Shown here piece after piece: positions 11,713 through 25,101 of a DNA stretch of 64,000 bases. The position numbers were made by a program, and so were the translations under genes. Numbering within the stretch: the first letter of the stretch is position 1; each line of letters begins with the position of its first letter. The notes below the pieces were generated by a model. The model worked only from the letters and a program-made list of their open reading frames with translations, was not told the origin of the DNA and ran no database searches. The stretch comes from Limnoperna fortunei (taxonomy: Eukaryota; Mollusca; Bivalvia; Mytilida; Modiolidae), in assembly GCA_944474755.1 (NCBI GenBank), contig OX104116.1, forward strand, positions 9,303,547-9,367,546, written 5' to 3'.

Positions 11713-13333
11713 AATCGTTCTAAAGAACGATTAATAGGTTTTCCACTTCAAAAGAAGACCTTAAATAAATGACCTTGAAACCAAAAAGCTAAGAAACATA
11801 CGTAATTTGTCCATAGCAATTAATAAGAACAAAAATTATTAAAGAACTATTTAGATATCTTTAAAAAAAAGAAAGGTCATTAAATAGGACGTAAGAAAAC
11901 TTGAATGACCTTGACAACTGATCTTTTAATCTACGTAAATATTACTTATAGGCAATAGCATTAAAAGAATAAGCCATTCAAAATACATAGTACCATGAAA
12001 AACATTTATAAAGGACTTTGACCTTGACTTTTACAGCATGACCTTGACCATGCTGAAGGTCAACAGTGATCAACATTGAAGATTTTATGCCAATATCTCT
12101 TAAAGTCATTGAGATATGACTACTTATAATATATACAAAAAAATTAGAAAATGACCTTGACCTTTGACCTTGTATTTGTGTTCAAGGTCAAGTTTCCCAA
12201 TGGTCTATATTGAAGACTATCAATAGTTGATAAGCAATTAATGAAAAACTATTTATCAATGGTTGTAATGGGGGATAACTCCTATAAGATGAAGCCGGAT
12301 CCTTTCCTTCTAAATAAAAAAAAGTTGCGCCTTTATGAGGCCAACATTTTTTCCATTTGAACTTATTGCCTATATTTTACCGTTTTAAAGGAATACCGAT
12401 GACAAGACAATGCAAAAATTTCAAACGTGACCTTGACCTTTGACCTTGAGTCCATTTTCAAGGTCAAGGTAAATGATGACTAACGATATAAGGTTTCATA
12501 TAAATATCTGTTATAGTTACTGAGATAAAGTGATATAATGCAATTCACAATATATTTCAGTGGTCTAGGGGAGATAACTCTTATAAAAATGTCAAATAAA
12601 AAAAGTGACGATTCAAGATCTTAATATGATATACATTTTGGTACAGGTTTCAGTTCTCTATCTATTATAGTAAAGGAGGAGATCTGTACACAACGCAATA
12701 TCAAAAATTAGAATGTAACCTTGACCTTTGACCTTGTGACCTTTTTCAAGGTCAAGGTCAAAGATGACCAACTGTGAAATATCTAGTCTCTATCATCTCT
12801 GGTTCATGAGTTACTATGGTAAAAAATGTACTTGCAATAAATAAGGGGAAATAACTCCTATAAGAAGGTGAAAATTTCTTTAATGCGATATGTTATAAAG
12901 TGTCGCAATCCTTCGCTGAACATTTTGGAAAAACTTTTATTGCGATATCTTTTACAGTTTCAAAGTTAATCTGCACACAAGCTTTTTTATGACAGGGGAA
13001 ATAACTCCGTAAAGAATAAGTGTTCGGTCTGCCAGGGTCAAGGGCGAAAGCGTAATGTTTCATACATCCATAGTACAAAATATCTTTACGACATGTCGCG
13101 AAACAAAATTTATAATGGGAAAAGAAAACTTGGCGGAAAAAAAAGAATAATAATAAACAGACGAATTACAAGAAGGTTTTCCACTGGAAAGTGGAAAACC
13201 TTAATAATAATAAGAAACAGAAGAATAATAGAAAGGCTTCCCACTCGGAAGTGGAAAGCCTTAATAATAAGAAACAGAAGAATAACAGTAAGGCTTCCCA
13301 CTCGGAAGTGGAAAGCCTTAATAATATAGGTTC
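11713..13333 (+). repeat. A cassette 7
   Basis: Same body as cassette 6. The tail is extended by three hairpin mini-repeats between 13,173 and 13,320, the first carrying paired changes in both arms (GGTTTTCCAC/GTGGAAAACC). It is followed by a B head. Confidence 0.88.
13173..13320 (+). repeat. Hairpin mini-repeats (3 copies)
   Basis: The first stem is AAGGTTTTCCACT/AGTGGAAAACCTT, a C-to-T change matched by G-to-A on the other arm. The next two have AAGGCTTCCCACT/AGTGGAAAGCCTT with one C/A mismatch (a G-U pair if transcribed from the minus strand). A second identical set lies at 16,956-17,103. Confidence 0.9.
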
Positions 13334-15495
13334 ATTTGTGACTTCGCCACAAATAATCATGGCTTACCACTTCCATCGACATTTTTTACACCGCGGCGTA
13401 AAAAAATTTCAGTTTTTTTTTGTTTTTTCTATATAAAAAACCATAACTGCATAAAATATACGTGAAACGCAGCAGAAAACCATGCAAAAAACACATGTCA
13501 CATCCTAGGCTCGAACCGACGATGTCAGTCTTGCTAGCCCATCGTTGTTACCACTGGACCACGGAAGACGATATCCAGAAAGTCAAATTTTGACGTATAT
13601 ATACCTTCAATGTGTTTTCTACATTTAAAATACAAAGACATTTTGTAATGTTTTCGTGTATTTACAAATGAAATAAATAAGAAAGACAGAAAATTCAATG
13701 ATTTTTATTTATGAAATACAAATAAAACGCATTGATTTGACTGGTGGAAACGACTGAAGTCACGTGACAATTTTATATATTATCACGAAGTTGTTTTTTT
13801 TTTTTTTTTTTTTTTTTTTTGGTTGAAAAGGTGACTTTTCAGGAGGTCAACAGTGATGCTATTTTGACAGTTTAATTCACAGGAATGTTACTTTCAATTC
13901 ATTGTAATAGGGAAACCGTTTCTTTGCTCGGTAAAATACTGCAGTCGTGCATACCGGACGACACTCGATGGCATTTCAAAATAAATGCTCAAGTAGAAAA
14001 AATGTTTGTTTCAGCTAGAACAACTCATGAAGACATAATTCAGATGTATATTTTAAGGATTTATCAATGCACAAACATTCAACCGCTGAAATTTAGGGGG
14101 TACCGATGGGGCCTTGACATTTGATTTTTTCTGCCGATTTTCGATTTTGTTGACATTTATGCACATCCGAGATACTTGGTTGGGGTAAAATCGACATTCT
14201 AAATCGATTGGCGGCATTTTCAAAAGGCTAGGATTTATGGTTTTTCTGAAAATCGCGATTTTTGCATGAAAAACCTATCTTCAACTTTCATGACCTGGAA
14301 ATTTTTTTATCGTTCGTCAGAATGATTTCTACTGTAGCGACAAGTCAAGGACATCGATCCCCGAACTATTTGGCGTCCATTTTGTTTCACCATTCTCTGT
14401 GGTCTAGGATGAAATCTGCACACTACATTCTTATGGGGTCCCTTAGAAACACCCCCCCCCCTCCTTTTTATTTTTGCAAGCTGGCGGAATACCCTCAAAT
14501 TCCCCATGTTTTTGCCCATGCCTGGCACCAAATTTTATTGCGACATGTAGCAAGCTAAAAAAACAAAGCGAATCCAAAGGTACAAAAATTCACATGTCGC
14601 TGTACTGAAACCCAGGTGACCTTGACCTTTGACCTTGTGACCTTGGGCAAGGTCAAGGTGAAAGTTGACATTTTACCTATTACAAGTTATTGCCTATCTT
14701 TTACCGTTTCAAGGGAATAGCAATGGCGAGACAATGTCAAAATTTCAAACGTGACCTTGACCTTTGACCTTGTGTCCATTTTCAAGGTCAAGGTCAATGA
14801 TGACCAATGATATAAGGTTTCATGTATATATCTGTTATAGTTACTGAGATATAGTGATCTTATGTAACTCACAATGCATATTATTGGTCTAAGGGGAGAC
14901 AACTCTTATAAAATGTCAAATAAAAAAAGTGACGTTTCAAGATCTTAATATGATACACATTTTGGTAAAGGTTTCAGTTCTCTATCTATTATAGTAAAGG
15001 AGAAGATCTGCACACAACCAAGGGTCAGAAATTAGAACATGACCTTGACCTTTGATCTTGTGACCTTTTTCAAGGTCAAGGTCAATGATGACCAACTGTG
15101 AAATATCTAGTCTATATCACCTCTGGTTCATGAGTTACAATGGTACAAATTTTACTTCCAATAAATAAGGGGAAATAACTCCTACAAGGAGTCGTCAAAA
15201 TACTTTGCGCGATATGTAACAAATTGTCGCAATCCATAGCTGACCATTTTGCAACAACTTTTATTGCGAAATCTTTTACGGTTTCATAGTTTATCTGCAC
15301 ACAATCTTTTCTGTAACAGGGTAGATAACTCCGTAAAGAACAAGTGTTCGGTGTGACAGGGTCAACTGCGAAAGCATAATGTCTTATACATCCATAGTAC
15401 AAAATGTCTTTACGACATGTCGCGAAACAAAATTTATAATGGGAAAAGAAAACTTGGCGGAAAAAAATAAGAATAATAATAATAAATATAGGTTC
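13334..15495 (+). repeat. B cassette 2
   Basis: Matches B cassette 1 at an offset of about 5,242-5,246 bp with differences mainly in the C run (shorter) and T run. Same order: head hairpin, tRNA-like block (13,497-13,568), poly-T, B-specific 0.8 kb, A-type 3' half. Confidence 0.88.
13497..13568 (-). other. tRNA-like block in B cassette 2
   Basis: Same A-box and B-box words as the copy at 8,251, carried by cassette duplication. Confidence 0.55.
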
Positions 15496-17116
15496 AATCG
15501 TTCTAAAGAACGATTAATAGGTTTTCCACTTCAAAAGAAGACCTTAAATAAATGACCTTGAAACCAAAAAGCTAAGAAACATACGTAATTTGTCCATAGC
15601 AATTAATAAGAACAAAAATTATTAAAGAACTATTTAGATATCTTTAAAAAAAAGAAAGGTCATTAAATAGGACGTAAGAAAACTTGAATGACCTTGACAA
15701 CTGATCTTTTAATCTACGTAAATATTACTTATAGGCAATAGCATTAAAAGAATAAGCCATTCAAAATACATAGTACCATGAAAAACATTTATAAAGGACT
15801 TTGACCTTGACTTTTACAGCATGACCTTGACCATGCTGAAGGTCAACAGTGATCAACATTGAAGATTTTATGCCAATATCTCTTAAAGTCATTGAGATAT
15901 GACTACTTATAATATATACAAAAAAATTAGAAAATGACCTTGACCTTTGACCTTGTATTTGTGTTCAAGGTCAAGTTTCCCAATGGTCTATATTGAAGAC
16001 TATCAATAGTTGATAAGCAATTAATGAAAAACTATTTATCAATGGTTGTAATGGGGGATAACTCCTATAAGATGAAGCCGGATCCTTTCCTTCTAAATAA
16101 AAAAAAGTTGCGCCTTTATGAGGCCAACATTTTTTCCATTTGAACTTATTGCCTATATTTTACCGTTTTAAAGGAATACCGATGACAAGACAATGCAAAA
16201 ATTTCAAACGTGACCTTGACCTTTGACCTTGAGTCCATTTTCAAGGTCAAGGTAAATGATGACTAACGATATAAGGTTTCATATAAATATCTGTTATAGT
16301 TACTGAGATAAAGTGATATAATGCAATTCACAATATATTTCAGTGGTCTAGGGGAGATAACTCTTATAAAAATGTCAAATAAAAAAAGTGACGATTCAAG
16401 ATCTTAATATGATATACATTTTGGTACAGGTTTCAGTTCTCTATCTATTATAGTAAAGGAGGAGATCTGTACACAACGCAATATCAAAAATTAGAATGTA
16501 ACCTTGACCTTTGACCTTGTGACCTTTTTCAAGGTCAAGGTCAAAGATGACCAACTGTGAAATATCTAGTCTCTATCATCTCTGGTTCATGAGTTACTAT
16601 GGTAAAAAATGTACTTGCAATAAATAAGGGGAAATAACTCCTATAAGAAGGTGAAAATTTCTTTAATGCGATATGTTATAAAGTGTCGCAATCCTTCGCT
16701 GAACATTTTGGAAAAACTTTTATTGCGATATCTTTTACAGTTTCAAAGTTAATCTGCACACAAGCTTTTTTATGACAGGGGAAATAACTCCGTAAAGAAT
16801 AAGTGTTCGGTCTGCCAGGGTCAAGGGCGAAAGCGTAATGTTTCATACATCCATAGTACAAAATATCTTTACGACATGTCGCGAAACAAAATTTATAATG
16901 GGAAAAGAAAACTTGGCGGAAAAAAAAGAATAATAATAAACAGACGAATTACAAGAAGGTTTTCCACTGGAAAGTGGAAAACCTTAATAATAATAAGAAA
17001 CAGAAGAATAATAGAAAGGCTTCCCACTCGGAAGTGGAAAGCCTTAATAATAAGAAACAGAAGAATAACAGTAAGGCTTCCCACTCGGAAGTGGAAAGCC
17101 TTAATAATATAGGTTC
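15496..17116 (+). repeat. A cassette 8
   Basis: Matches cassette 7 at offset 3,783 bp, including all three hairpin mini-repeats and their arm variants, so cassettes 7-B2 and 8-B3 are products of one block duplication. Confidence 0.88.
16956..17103 (+). repeat. Hairpin mini-repeats (3 copies, duplicate set)
   Basis: Same three hairpins as at 13,173, offset by 3,783 bp, carried along in a block duplication. Confidence 0.9.
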
Positions 17117-19276
17117 ATTTGTGACTTCGCCACAAATAATCATGGCTTACCACTTCCATCGACATTTTTTACACCGCGGCGTAAAAAAATTTCAGTTTTT
17201 TTTTGTTTTTTCTATATAAAAAACCATAACTGCATAAAATATACGTGAAACGCAGCAGAAAACCATGCAAAAAACACATGTCACATCCTAGGCTCGAACC
17301 GACGATGTCAGTCTTGCTAGCCCATCGTTGTTACCACTGGACCACGGAAGACGATATCCAGAAAGTCAAATTTTGACGTATATATACCTTCAATGTGTTT
17401 TCTACATTTAAAATACAAAGACATTTTGTAATGTTTTCGTGTATTTACAAATGAAATAAATAAGAAAGACAGAAAATTCAATGATTTTTATTTATGAAAT
17501 ACAAATAAAACGCATTGATTTGACTGGTGGAAACGACTGAAGTCACGTGACAATTCTATATATTATCACGAAGTTGTTTTTTTTTTTTTTTTTTTTTTTT
17601 TTTTTGGTTGAAAAGATGACTTCTCAGGACGTCAACAGTGTTGCTATTTTGACAGTTTAATTCAAAGGAATGTTACTTTCAATTCATTGTAATAGGGAAA
17701 CCGTTTCTTTGTTCGGTAAAATACTGCAGTCGTGCTTACCGGACGACACTCGATGGCATTTCAAAATAAATGCTCAAGTAGAAAAAATGTTTGTTTCAGC
17801 TAGAACAACTCATGAAGACATAATTCAGATGTATATTTTAAGGATTTATCAATGCACAAACATTCAACCGCTGAAATCTAGGGGGTACCGATGGGGCCTC
17901 GACATTTGATTTTTTCTGCCGATTTTCGATTTTGTTGACATTTATGCACATCCGAGATACTTGGTTGGGGTAAAATCGACATTCTAAATCGATTGGCGGC
18001 ATTTTCGAAAGGCTAGGATTTATGGTTTTTCTGAAAATCGCGATTTTTGCATGAAAAACCTATCTTCAACTTTCATGACCTGGAAATTTTTTTATCGTTC
18101 GTCAGAATGATTTCTACTGTAGCGACAAGTCAAGGACATCGATCCCCGAACTATTTGGCGTCCATTTTGTTTCACCATTCTCTGTGGTCTAGGATGAAAT
18201 CTGCACACTACATTCTTATGGGGTCCCTTAGAAACACCCCCCCCCCTTTTTATTTTTCCAAGCTGGCGGAATACCCTCAAATTCCCCATGTTTTTGCCCA
18301 TGCCTGGCACCAAATTTTATTGCGACATGTAGCAAGCTAAAAAAACAAAGCGAATCCAAAGGTACAAAAATTCACATGTCGCTGTACTGAAACCCAGGTG
18401 ACCTTGACCTTTGACCTGTGACCTTGGGCAAAGTCAAGGTGAAAGTTGACATTTTACCTATTACAAGTTATTGCCTATCTTTTACCGTTTCAAGGGAATA
18501 GCGATGGCGAGACAATGTCAAAATTTCAAACGTGACCTTGACCTTTGACCTTGTGTCCATTTTCAAGGTCAAGGTCAATGATGACCAATGATATAAGGTT
18601 TCATGTATATATCTGTTATAGTTACCGAGATATAGTGATCTAATGTAACTCACAATGCATATTATTGGTCTAAGGGGAGACAACTCTTATAAAATGTCAA
18701 ATAAAAAAAGTGACGATTCAAGATCTTAATATGATACACATTTTGGTAAAGGTTTCAGTTCTCTATCTATTATAGTAAAGGAGAAGATCTGCACACAACC
18801 AAGGGTCAAAAATTAGAACATGACCTTGACCTTTGACCTTGTGACCTTTTTCAAGGTCAAGGTCAATGATGACCAACTGTGAAATATCTAGTCTATATCA
18901 CCTCTGGTTCATGAGTTACAATGGTACAAATTTTACTTCCAATAAATAAGGGGAAATAACTCCTACAAGGAGTCGTCAAAATACTTTGCGCGATATGTAA
19001 CAAATTGTCGCAATCCATAGCTGACCATTTTGCAACAACTTTTATTGCGAAATCTTTTACGGTTTCATAGTTTATCTGCACACAAGTTTTTCTGTAACAG
19101 GGGAGATAACTCCGTAAAGAACAAGTGTTCGGTGTGACAGGGTCAACTGCGAAAGCGTAATGTCTTATACATCCATAGTACAAAATGTCTTTACGACATG
19201 TCGCGAAACAAAATTTATAATGGGAAAAGAAAACTTGGCGGAAAAAAATAAGAATAATAATAATAAATATAGGTTC
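17117..19276 (+). repeat. B cassette 3
   Basis: Same layout as B1 and B2 with more substitutions (for example in the block after the T run near 17,605 and a shortened C run near 18,236). The 3' half has the longer-lived A sequence with AGGTCA clusters near 18,402, 18,540 and 18,830. Confidence 0.88.
17280..17351 (-). other. tRNA-like block in B cassette 3
   Basis: Copy of the B-cassette tRNA-like block, offset 3,783 bp from the second copy. Confidence 0.55.
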
Positions 19277-20744
19277 AATCGTTCTAAAGAACGATTAATA
19301 GGCTTTCCACTTCAAAAGAAGGCCTTAAATAAATGACCTTGAAACCAAAAAGCTAAGAAACATACGTAATTTGTCTATAGCAATTAATAAGAACAAAAAT
19401 TATTAAAAAACTATTTAGATATCTTTAAAAATAAGAAAGGTCATTAAATAGGACGTAAGAAAACTTGAATGACCTTGACAACTGATCTTTTAATCTATGT
19501 AAATATTACTTATAGGCAATAGCATTAAAAGAAGAAGCCATTCAAAATACATAGTACCATGAAAAACATTTATAAAGGACTTTGACCTTGACTTTTACAG
19601 CATGACCTTGACCATGCTGAAGGTCAACAGTGATCAACATTGAAGATTTTATGCCAATATCTCTTAAAGTCATTAAGATATGACTACTTATAATATATAC
19701 AAAAAATTAGAAAATGACCTTGACCTTTGACTTTGTATTTGTTTTCAAGGTCAAGGGTCCAAATGATCCATAGTGAAGACCCAATGCCTCTATTATCAAT
19801 AGTTGATAAGTAATTAATGAAAAACTAATTATCAATGGTTGTAATTGGGGATAACTCCTATAAGATGAAGCCGGATCCTTTCCCTCTAAATAGAAAAAAG
19901 TTGCGCCTTTATGAGACCAACATTTTATCCATTATAACTTATAGCCTATCTTTTACCGTTTCAAAGTAATAGCGATGACAAGACAATGCCAAAATTTCAA
20001 ACGTGACCTTGACCTTTGACCTTGTGTCCATTTTAAAGGTCAAGGTCAATGATGACCAATGATATAAGGTTTCATATACATATCTGTTATAGTTACTGAG
20101 ATATAGTGATATAATGCAATTCACAATACATTTTATTGGTCTAGGGGAGATAACTCTTATAAAAATGTCAAATAAAAAAAGTGACGATTCAAGATCTCAA
20201 TATGATACACATTTTGGTAAAGGTTTCAGTTCTCTATCTATTATAGTAAAGGAGGAGATCTGCACACAACCAAGGGTCAAAAATTAGAACATGACCTTGA
20301 CCTTTGACCTTGTGACCTTTTTCAAGGTCAAGGTCAATGATGACCAACTGTGAAATATCTAGTCTTTATCACCTCTGGTTCATGAGTTACAATGGTACAA
20401 ATTTTACTTCCAATAAATAAGGGGAAATAACTCCTACAAGGAGTCTTCAAAATACTTTGCACGATATGTAACAAATTGTCGCAATCCATAGCTGACCATT
20501 TTGCAACAACTTTTATTGCGAAATCTTCTACGGTTTCATAGTTTATCTGCACACAAGCTTTTCTGTAACAGGGGAGATAACTCCGTAAAGAACAAGTGTT
20601 CGGTGTGACAGGGTCAACTGCGAAAGCGTAATGTCTTATACATCCATAGTACAAAATGTCTTTACGACATGTCGCGAAACAAAATTTATAATGGGAAAAG
20701 AAAACTTGGCGGAAAAAAATAAGAATAATAATAATAATTAAAGA
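19277..20744 (+). repeat. A cassette 9
   Basis: 1,468 bp with the A head hairpin and standard tail, followed by the C head hairpin TCAAC-TGTTCG-GTTGA at 20,745. One TGACCT cluster (near 19,722) has decayed to GACCTTTGACTTTG. Confidence 0.87.
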
Positions 20745-21112
20745 TCAACTGTTCGGTTGAACATTTGAGGGTCTTTCCATATTAATTTTAATTTTGTATT
20801 ACATGATGACATTTAAAATAATCATCTTTTTGCAAAATGTTATAACTTTGCTATAAATATTTAAAATAGAAATTATTTTATATTATTTGCTACAGATTGG
20901 CAGTCTAAGAGAGATAAATCTTATAAAAGTTTTATACAACTTTTAACGCCATGTCTTTATTTACTCGTAATTATTAATAGAACATTTTAAGACGAAAATA
21001 ATTTCAATATCTTTAAAAATAGCAAAGGTCAAAAACTAGTACGTGACCTTGACCCATACAAGTTTTCAAGGTCAAAGGGCATGAGGGTCTATGGTGAAGA
21101 CCCCATGCCTCT

Positions 21113-22436
21113 ATCATTAATAGTTAATGAGTTACAAGTGAAAAACCAATAAGTTACATATATAATGGGAGATAACTCCTATAAAATGAAGTCAAATCCT
21201 TTTCCTGTAAATGTGAGAAAGTTGTTCCTTTAAGAGATCAACATTTTGCACTCTTTAGTTTCCCTCTATCATTAATAGTTAATGAGTACCATGTGAAAAA
21301 CCAATCAGTTACATATATAATGGGAGATAACTCCTATAAAATGAAGTCAAATCCTTTCCCTATAAATGTAACAAAGTTGCTCCTTTAAGAGACCAACATT
21401 TTGCACTCTTTCGTTTCCCTTTATCATTAATAGTTAATGAGTAACATGTAAAAAACCAATAAGTTACATATATATAATGGGAGATAACTCCCTATAAAAT
21501 GAAGTCAAATCCTTTCCCTATAAATGTAACAAAGTTGCTCCTTTAAGAGACCAACATTTTGCACTCTTTCGTTTCCCTTTATCATTAATAGTTAATGAGT
21601 AACATGTAAAAAACCAATAAGTTACATATACAATGGGAGATAACTCCTATAAAATGAAGTCAAATCCTTTCCCAATAAATGTAACAAAGTTGCTCCTTTA
21701 AGAGACCAACATTTTGCACTCTTTCGTTTCCCTTTATCATTAATAGTTAATGAGTAACATGTAAAAAACCAATAAGTTACATATATAATGGGAGATAACT
21801 CCTATAAAATGAAGTCAAATCCTTTACCTGTAAATGTAACAAAGTTGCTCCTTTAAGAGATCAACATTTTGCACTCTTTACTTTCCCTCTATCATTAATA
21901 GTTAATGAGTACCATGTGAAAAACCAATCAGTTACATATATAATGGGAGATAACTCCTATAAAATGAAGTCAAATCCTTTCCCTATAAATGTAACATAGT
22001 TGCTCCTTTAAGAGATCAACATTTTGCACTCTTTACTTTCCCTCTATCATTAATAGTTAATGAGTACCATGTGAAAAACCAATAATTTACATATATAAGG
22101 GAGATAACTCCTATAAAATGAAGTCAAATCCTTTACTTGTAAATGTAACAAAGTTGCTCCTTTAAGAGATCAACATTTTGCACTCTTTAGTTTCCCTCTA
22201 TCATTAATAGTTAATGAGTACCATACGAAAAACCAATCAGTTACATATATAATGGGAGATAACTCCTATAAAATGAAGTCAAATCCTTTCCCTAGAAATG
22301 TAACACAGTTGCTCCTGTAAAAGACCAACATTTTGCACTCTTTACTTTCCCTTTATCATTAATAGTTAATGAGAACCATGTGAAAAACCAATAAGTTACA
22401 TATATAATGGGAGATAACTCCTATAAAATTAGTCAA
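21113..22436 (+). repeat. 155-bp tandem satellite inside C
   Basis: The word GGGAGATAACTCC starts at 21,167, 21,322, 21,479, 21,635, 21,790, 21,945, 22,099, 22,254 and 22,409, giving periods of 154-157 bp. Each unit reads GGGAGATAACTCC, AAGTCAAATCCTTT, a TTGCTCCTTTAAGAGA segment, TTTGCACTCTTT, TTATCATTAATAGTTAATGAGT and CCAATMAGTTACATATA. Copies differ by scattered substitutions and single-base indels. Confidence 0.93.
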
Positions 22437-23040
22437 ATTACTTCCCTCCAAATGTGACAAAGTTGCGTCTTGATAAGACAAATATTTTACTCTCAATAAG
22501 TGTTTATCTATCTTTTACCGTTTCAAAGGAGTAGCGGACACAAGCAAATTTCAAAATTTAGAACGTGACCTTGACCTTTGACCTTGTGTCCATTTTCAAG
22601 GTCAAAGGTCATGAAGGTCTAAAGTGAAGACCCCAGGCCTCTATCTTGTTTAGTTGCTGAGATTTGTTTGAATATCACTTACTACTTTTATTTAAAGGGA
22701 GATAACTCCTATAAGATGTCGTCAGAACCCTTCAATCAATCTGTCCCAAAGTTGCGCAAGGATATAGGACACATTTTGGTAAAGGTTTGGTATTGCTATC
22801 TTTTTTGGTTTAGGAGGAGTAGCAGGAACAAGCTTTTTAGTAAAAGGGGAGATAACTCCTTAAAGGAAAAGGGTGCGGTCAGTCAGGGTGAACTGCGAAA
22901 GCGCAATGGGTAACCGATATCAGATATAAAATATCAAAGCGACATGTCGCGAAGTGAAAAAACCAGACACCGAAATAAGTTGGCGGAAGAAAAGAGAAAA
23001 TAATAATAATAATAATAATAATAATCAGAACAATAACTAT

Positions 23041-23129
23041 AGGTCTTTCCACAGAAAGGTGGAAAGACCTAATAATAAGAAACAGAAGAATAACAAGAAG
23101 GCTTTCCACTCGGAAAGTGGAAAGCCTTA
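23041..23129 (+). repeat. Hairpin mini-repeats (2 copies, variant stem)
   Basis: The first stem is AGGTCTTTCCAC / GTGGAAAGACCT, lengthened on both arms relative to the usual AGGCTTTCCAC and still fully paired. The second is the usual AAGGCTTTCCACT form. Confidence 0.9.
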
Positions 23130-23140
23130 AATATAGGTTC

Positions 23141-24610
23141 AATCGTTCTAAAGAACGATTAATAGGCTTTCCACTTCAAAAGAAGACCTTAAATAAATGA
23201 CCTTGAAACCAAAAAGCTAAGAAACATACGTAATTTGTCTATAGCAATTAATAAGAATAAAAATTATTAAAAAACTATTAAGATATCTTTAAAAATAAGA
23301 AAGGTCATTAAATAGGACGTAAGAAAACTTGAATGACCTTGACAACTGATCTTTTAATCTACGTAAATATTACTTATAGGCAATAGCATTAAAAGAATAA
23401 GCCATTCAAAATACATAGTACCATGAAAAACATTATAAAGGACTTTGACCTTGACTTTTACAGCATGACCTTGACCATGCTGAAGGTCAACAGTGATCAA
23501 CATTGAAGATTTTATGCCAATATCTCTTAAAGTCATTAAGATATGACTACTTATAATATATACAAAAAATTAGAAAATGACCTTGACCTTTGACCTTGTA
23601 TTTGTTTTCAAGGTCAAGGGTCCTAATGATCCATAGTGAAGACCCCATGCCTCTACTATCAATAGTTGATAAGTAATTAATGAAAAACTAATTATCAATG
23701 GTTGTAATGGGGGATAACTCCTATAAGATGAAGCCGGATCCTTTCCCTTTAAATAGAAAAAAGTTGCGCCTTTATGAGACCAACATTTTATTCATTATAA
23801 CTTATAGCCTATCTTTTACCGTTTCAAAGTAATAGCGATGACAAGACAATGCTAAAATTTCAAACGTGACCTTGACCTTTGACCTTGTGTCCATTTTCAA
23901 GGTCAAGGTCAATGATGACCAATGATATAAGGTTTCATATATATATCTGTTATAGTTACTGAGATATAGTGATATAATGCAATTCACAATACATTTTATT
24001 GGTCTAAGGGAGATAACTCTTATAAAAATGTCAAATAAAAAAAGTGACGATTCAAGATCTCAATATGATACACATTTTGGTAAAGGTTTCAGTTCTCTAT
24101 CTATTATAGTAAAGGAGGAGATCTGCACACAACCAAGTGTCAAAAATTAGAACATGACCTTGACCTTTGACCTTGTGACCTTTTTCAAGGTCAAGGTCAA
24201 TGATGACCAACTGTGAAATATCTAGTCTATATCACCTCTGGTTCATGAGTTACAATGGTACAAATTGTACTTCCAATAAATAAGGGGAAATAACTCCTAC
24301 AAGGAGTCGTCAAAATATTTTGCGCGATATGTAACAAATTGTCGCAATCCATAGCTGACCATTTTGCAACAACTTTTATTGCGAAATCTTTTACGGTTTC
24401 ATAGTTTATCTGCACACAAGCTTTTCTGTAACAGGGGAGATAACTCCGTAAAGAACAAGTGTTCGGTGTGCCAGGGTTAACTGCGAAAGCGTAATGTCTA
24501 ATACATTCATAGTACAAAATGTCTTTACGACATGTCGCGAAACAAAATTTATAATGGGAAAAAAAAGTTGGCGGAAAAACAATAAGAATAATAATAATAA
24601 ATATAGGTTC
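23141..24610 (+). repeat. A cassette 10
   Basis: 1,470 bp and very close to cassette 2 (same ATTATAAAGG one-base deletion and the same ATTCATTATAAC variant), which suggests these two non-adjacent cassettes share a recent ancestor. Followed by a B head. Confidence 0.88.
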
Positions 24611-25069
24611 ATTTGTGACTTCGCCACAAATAATCATGGCTTACCACTTCCATCGACATTTTTTACACCGCGGCGTAAAAAAATTTCAGTTTTTTTTTTG
24701 TTTTTTCTATATAAAAAACCATAACTGCATAAAATATACGTGAAACGTAGCAGAAAACCATGCAAAAATCATATGTCACATCCTAGGCTCGAACCGACGA
24801 TGTCAGTCTTGCCAGCTCTCGTTGATACCACTGGACCACGGAAGACGATATGCAGAAAGTCAAATTTTGACGTATATATACCTTCAATGTGTTTTCTACA
24901 TTTATAATACAAAGACATTTTGTAATGTTTTCGTGTATTTACCAATGAAATAAATAAGAAAGACAGAAAATTCTTTGATTTTTATTTATAAAATACAAAT
25001 AAAACGCATTGATTTGACTGGTGGAAACGACTAAAGTCACGTGACAATTTTATATATTATCACGAAGTT

Positions 25070-25101
<32 letters not shown>

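Larger units (their letters stand above)
20745..23140 (+). repeat. C cassette with internal 155-bp satellite
   Basis: Head hairpin TCAAC/GTTGA, an AT-rich 350-bp segment shared with the window's first cassette, then about eight copies of a 155-bp repeat (21,113-22,436), then a degenerate A-like 3' part with one DR1 site near 22,570. The tail has two hairpin mini-repeats, one of a distinct sequence (AGGTCTTTCCAC/GTGGAAAGACCT, 23,041-23,070). Confidence 0.87.
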
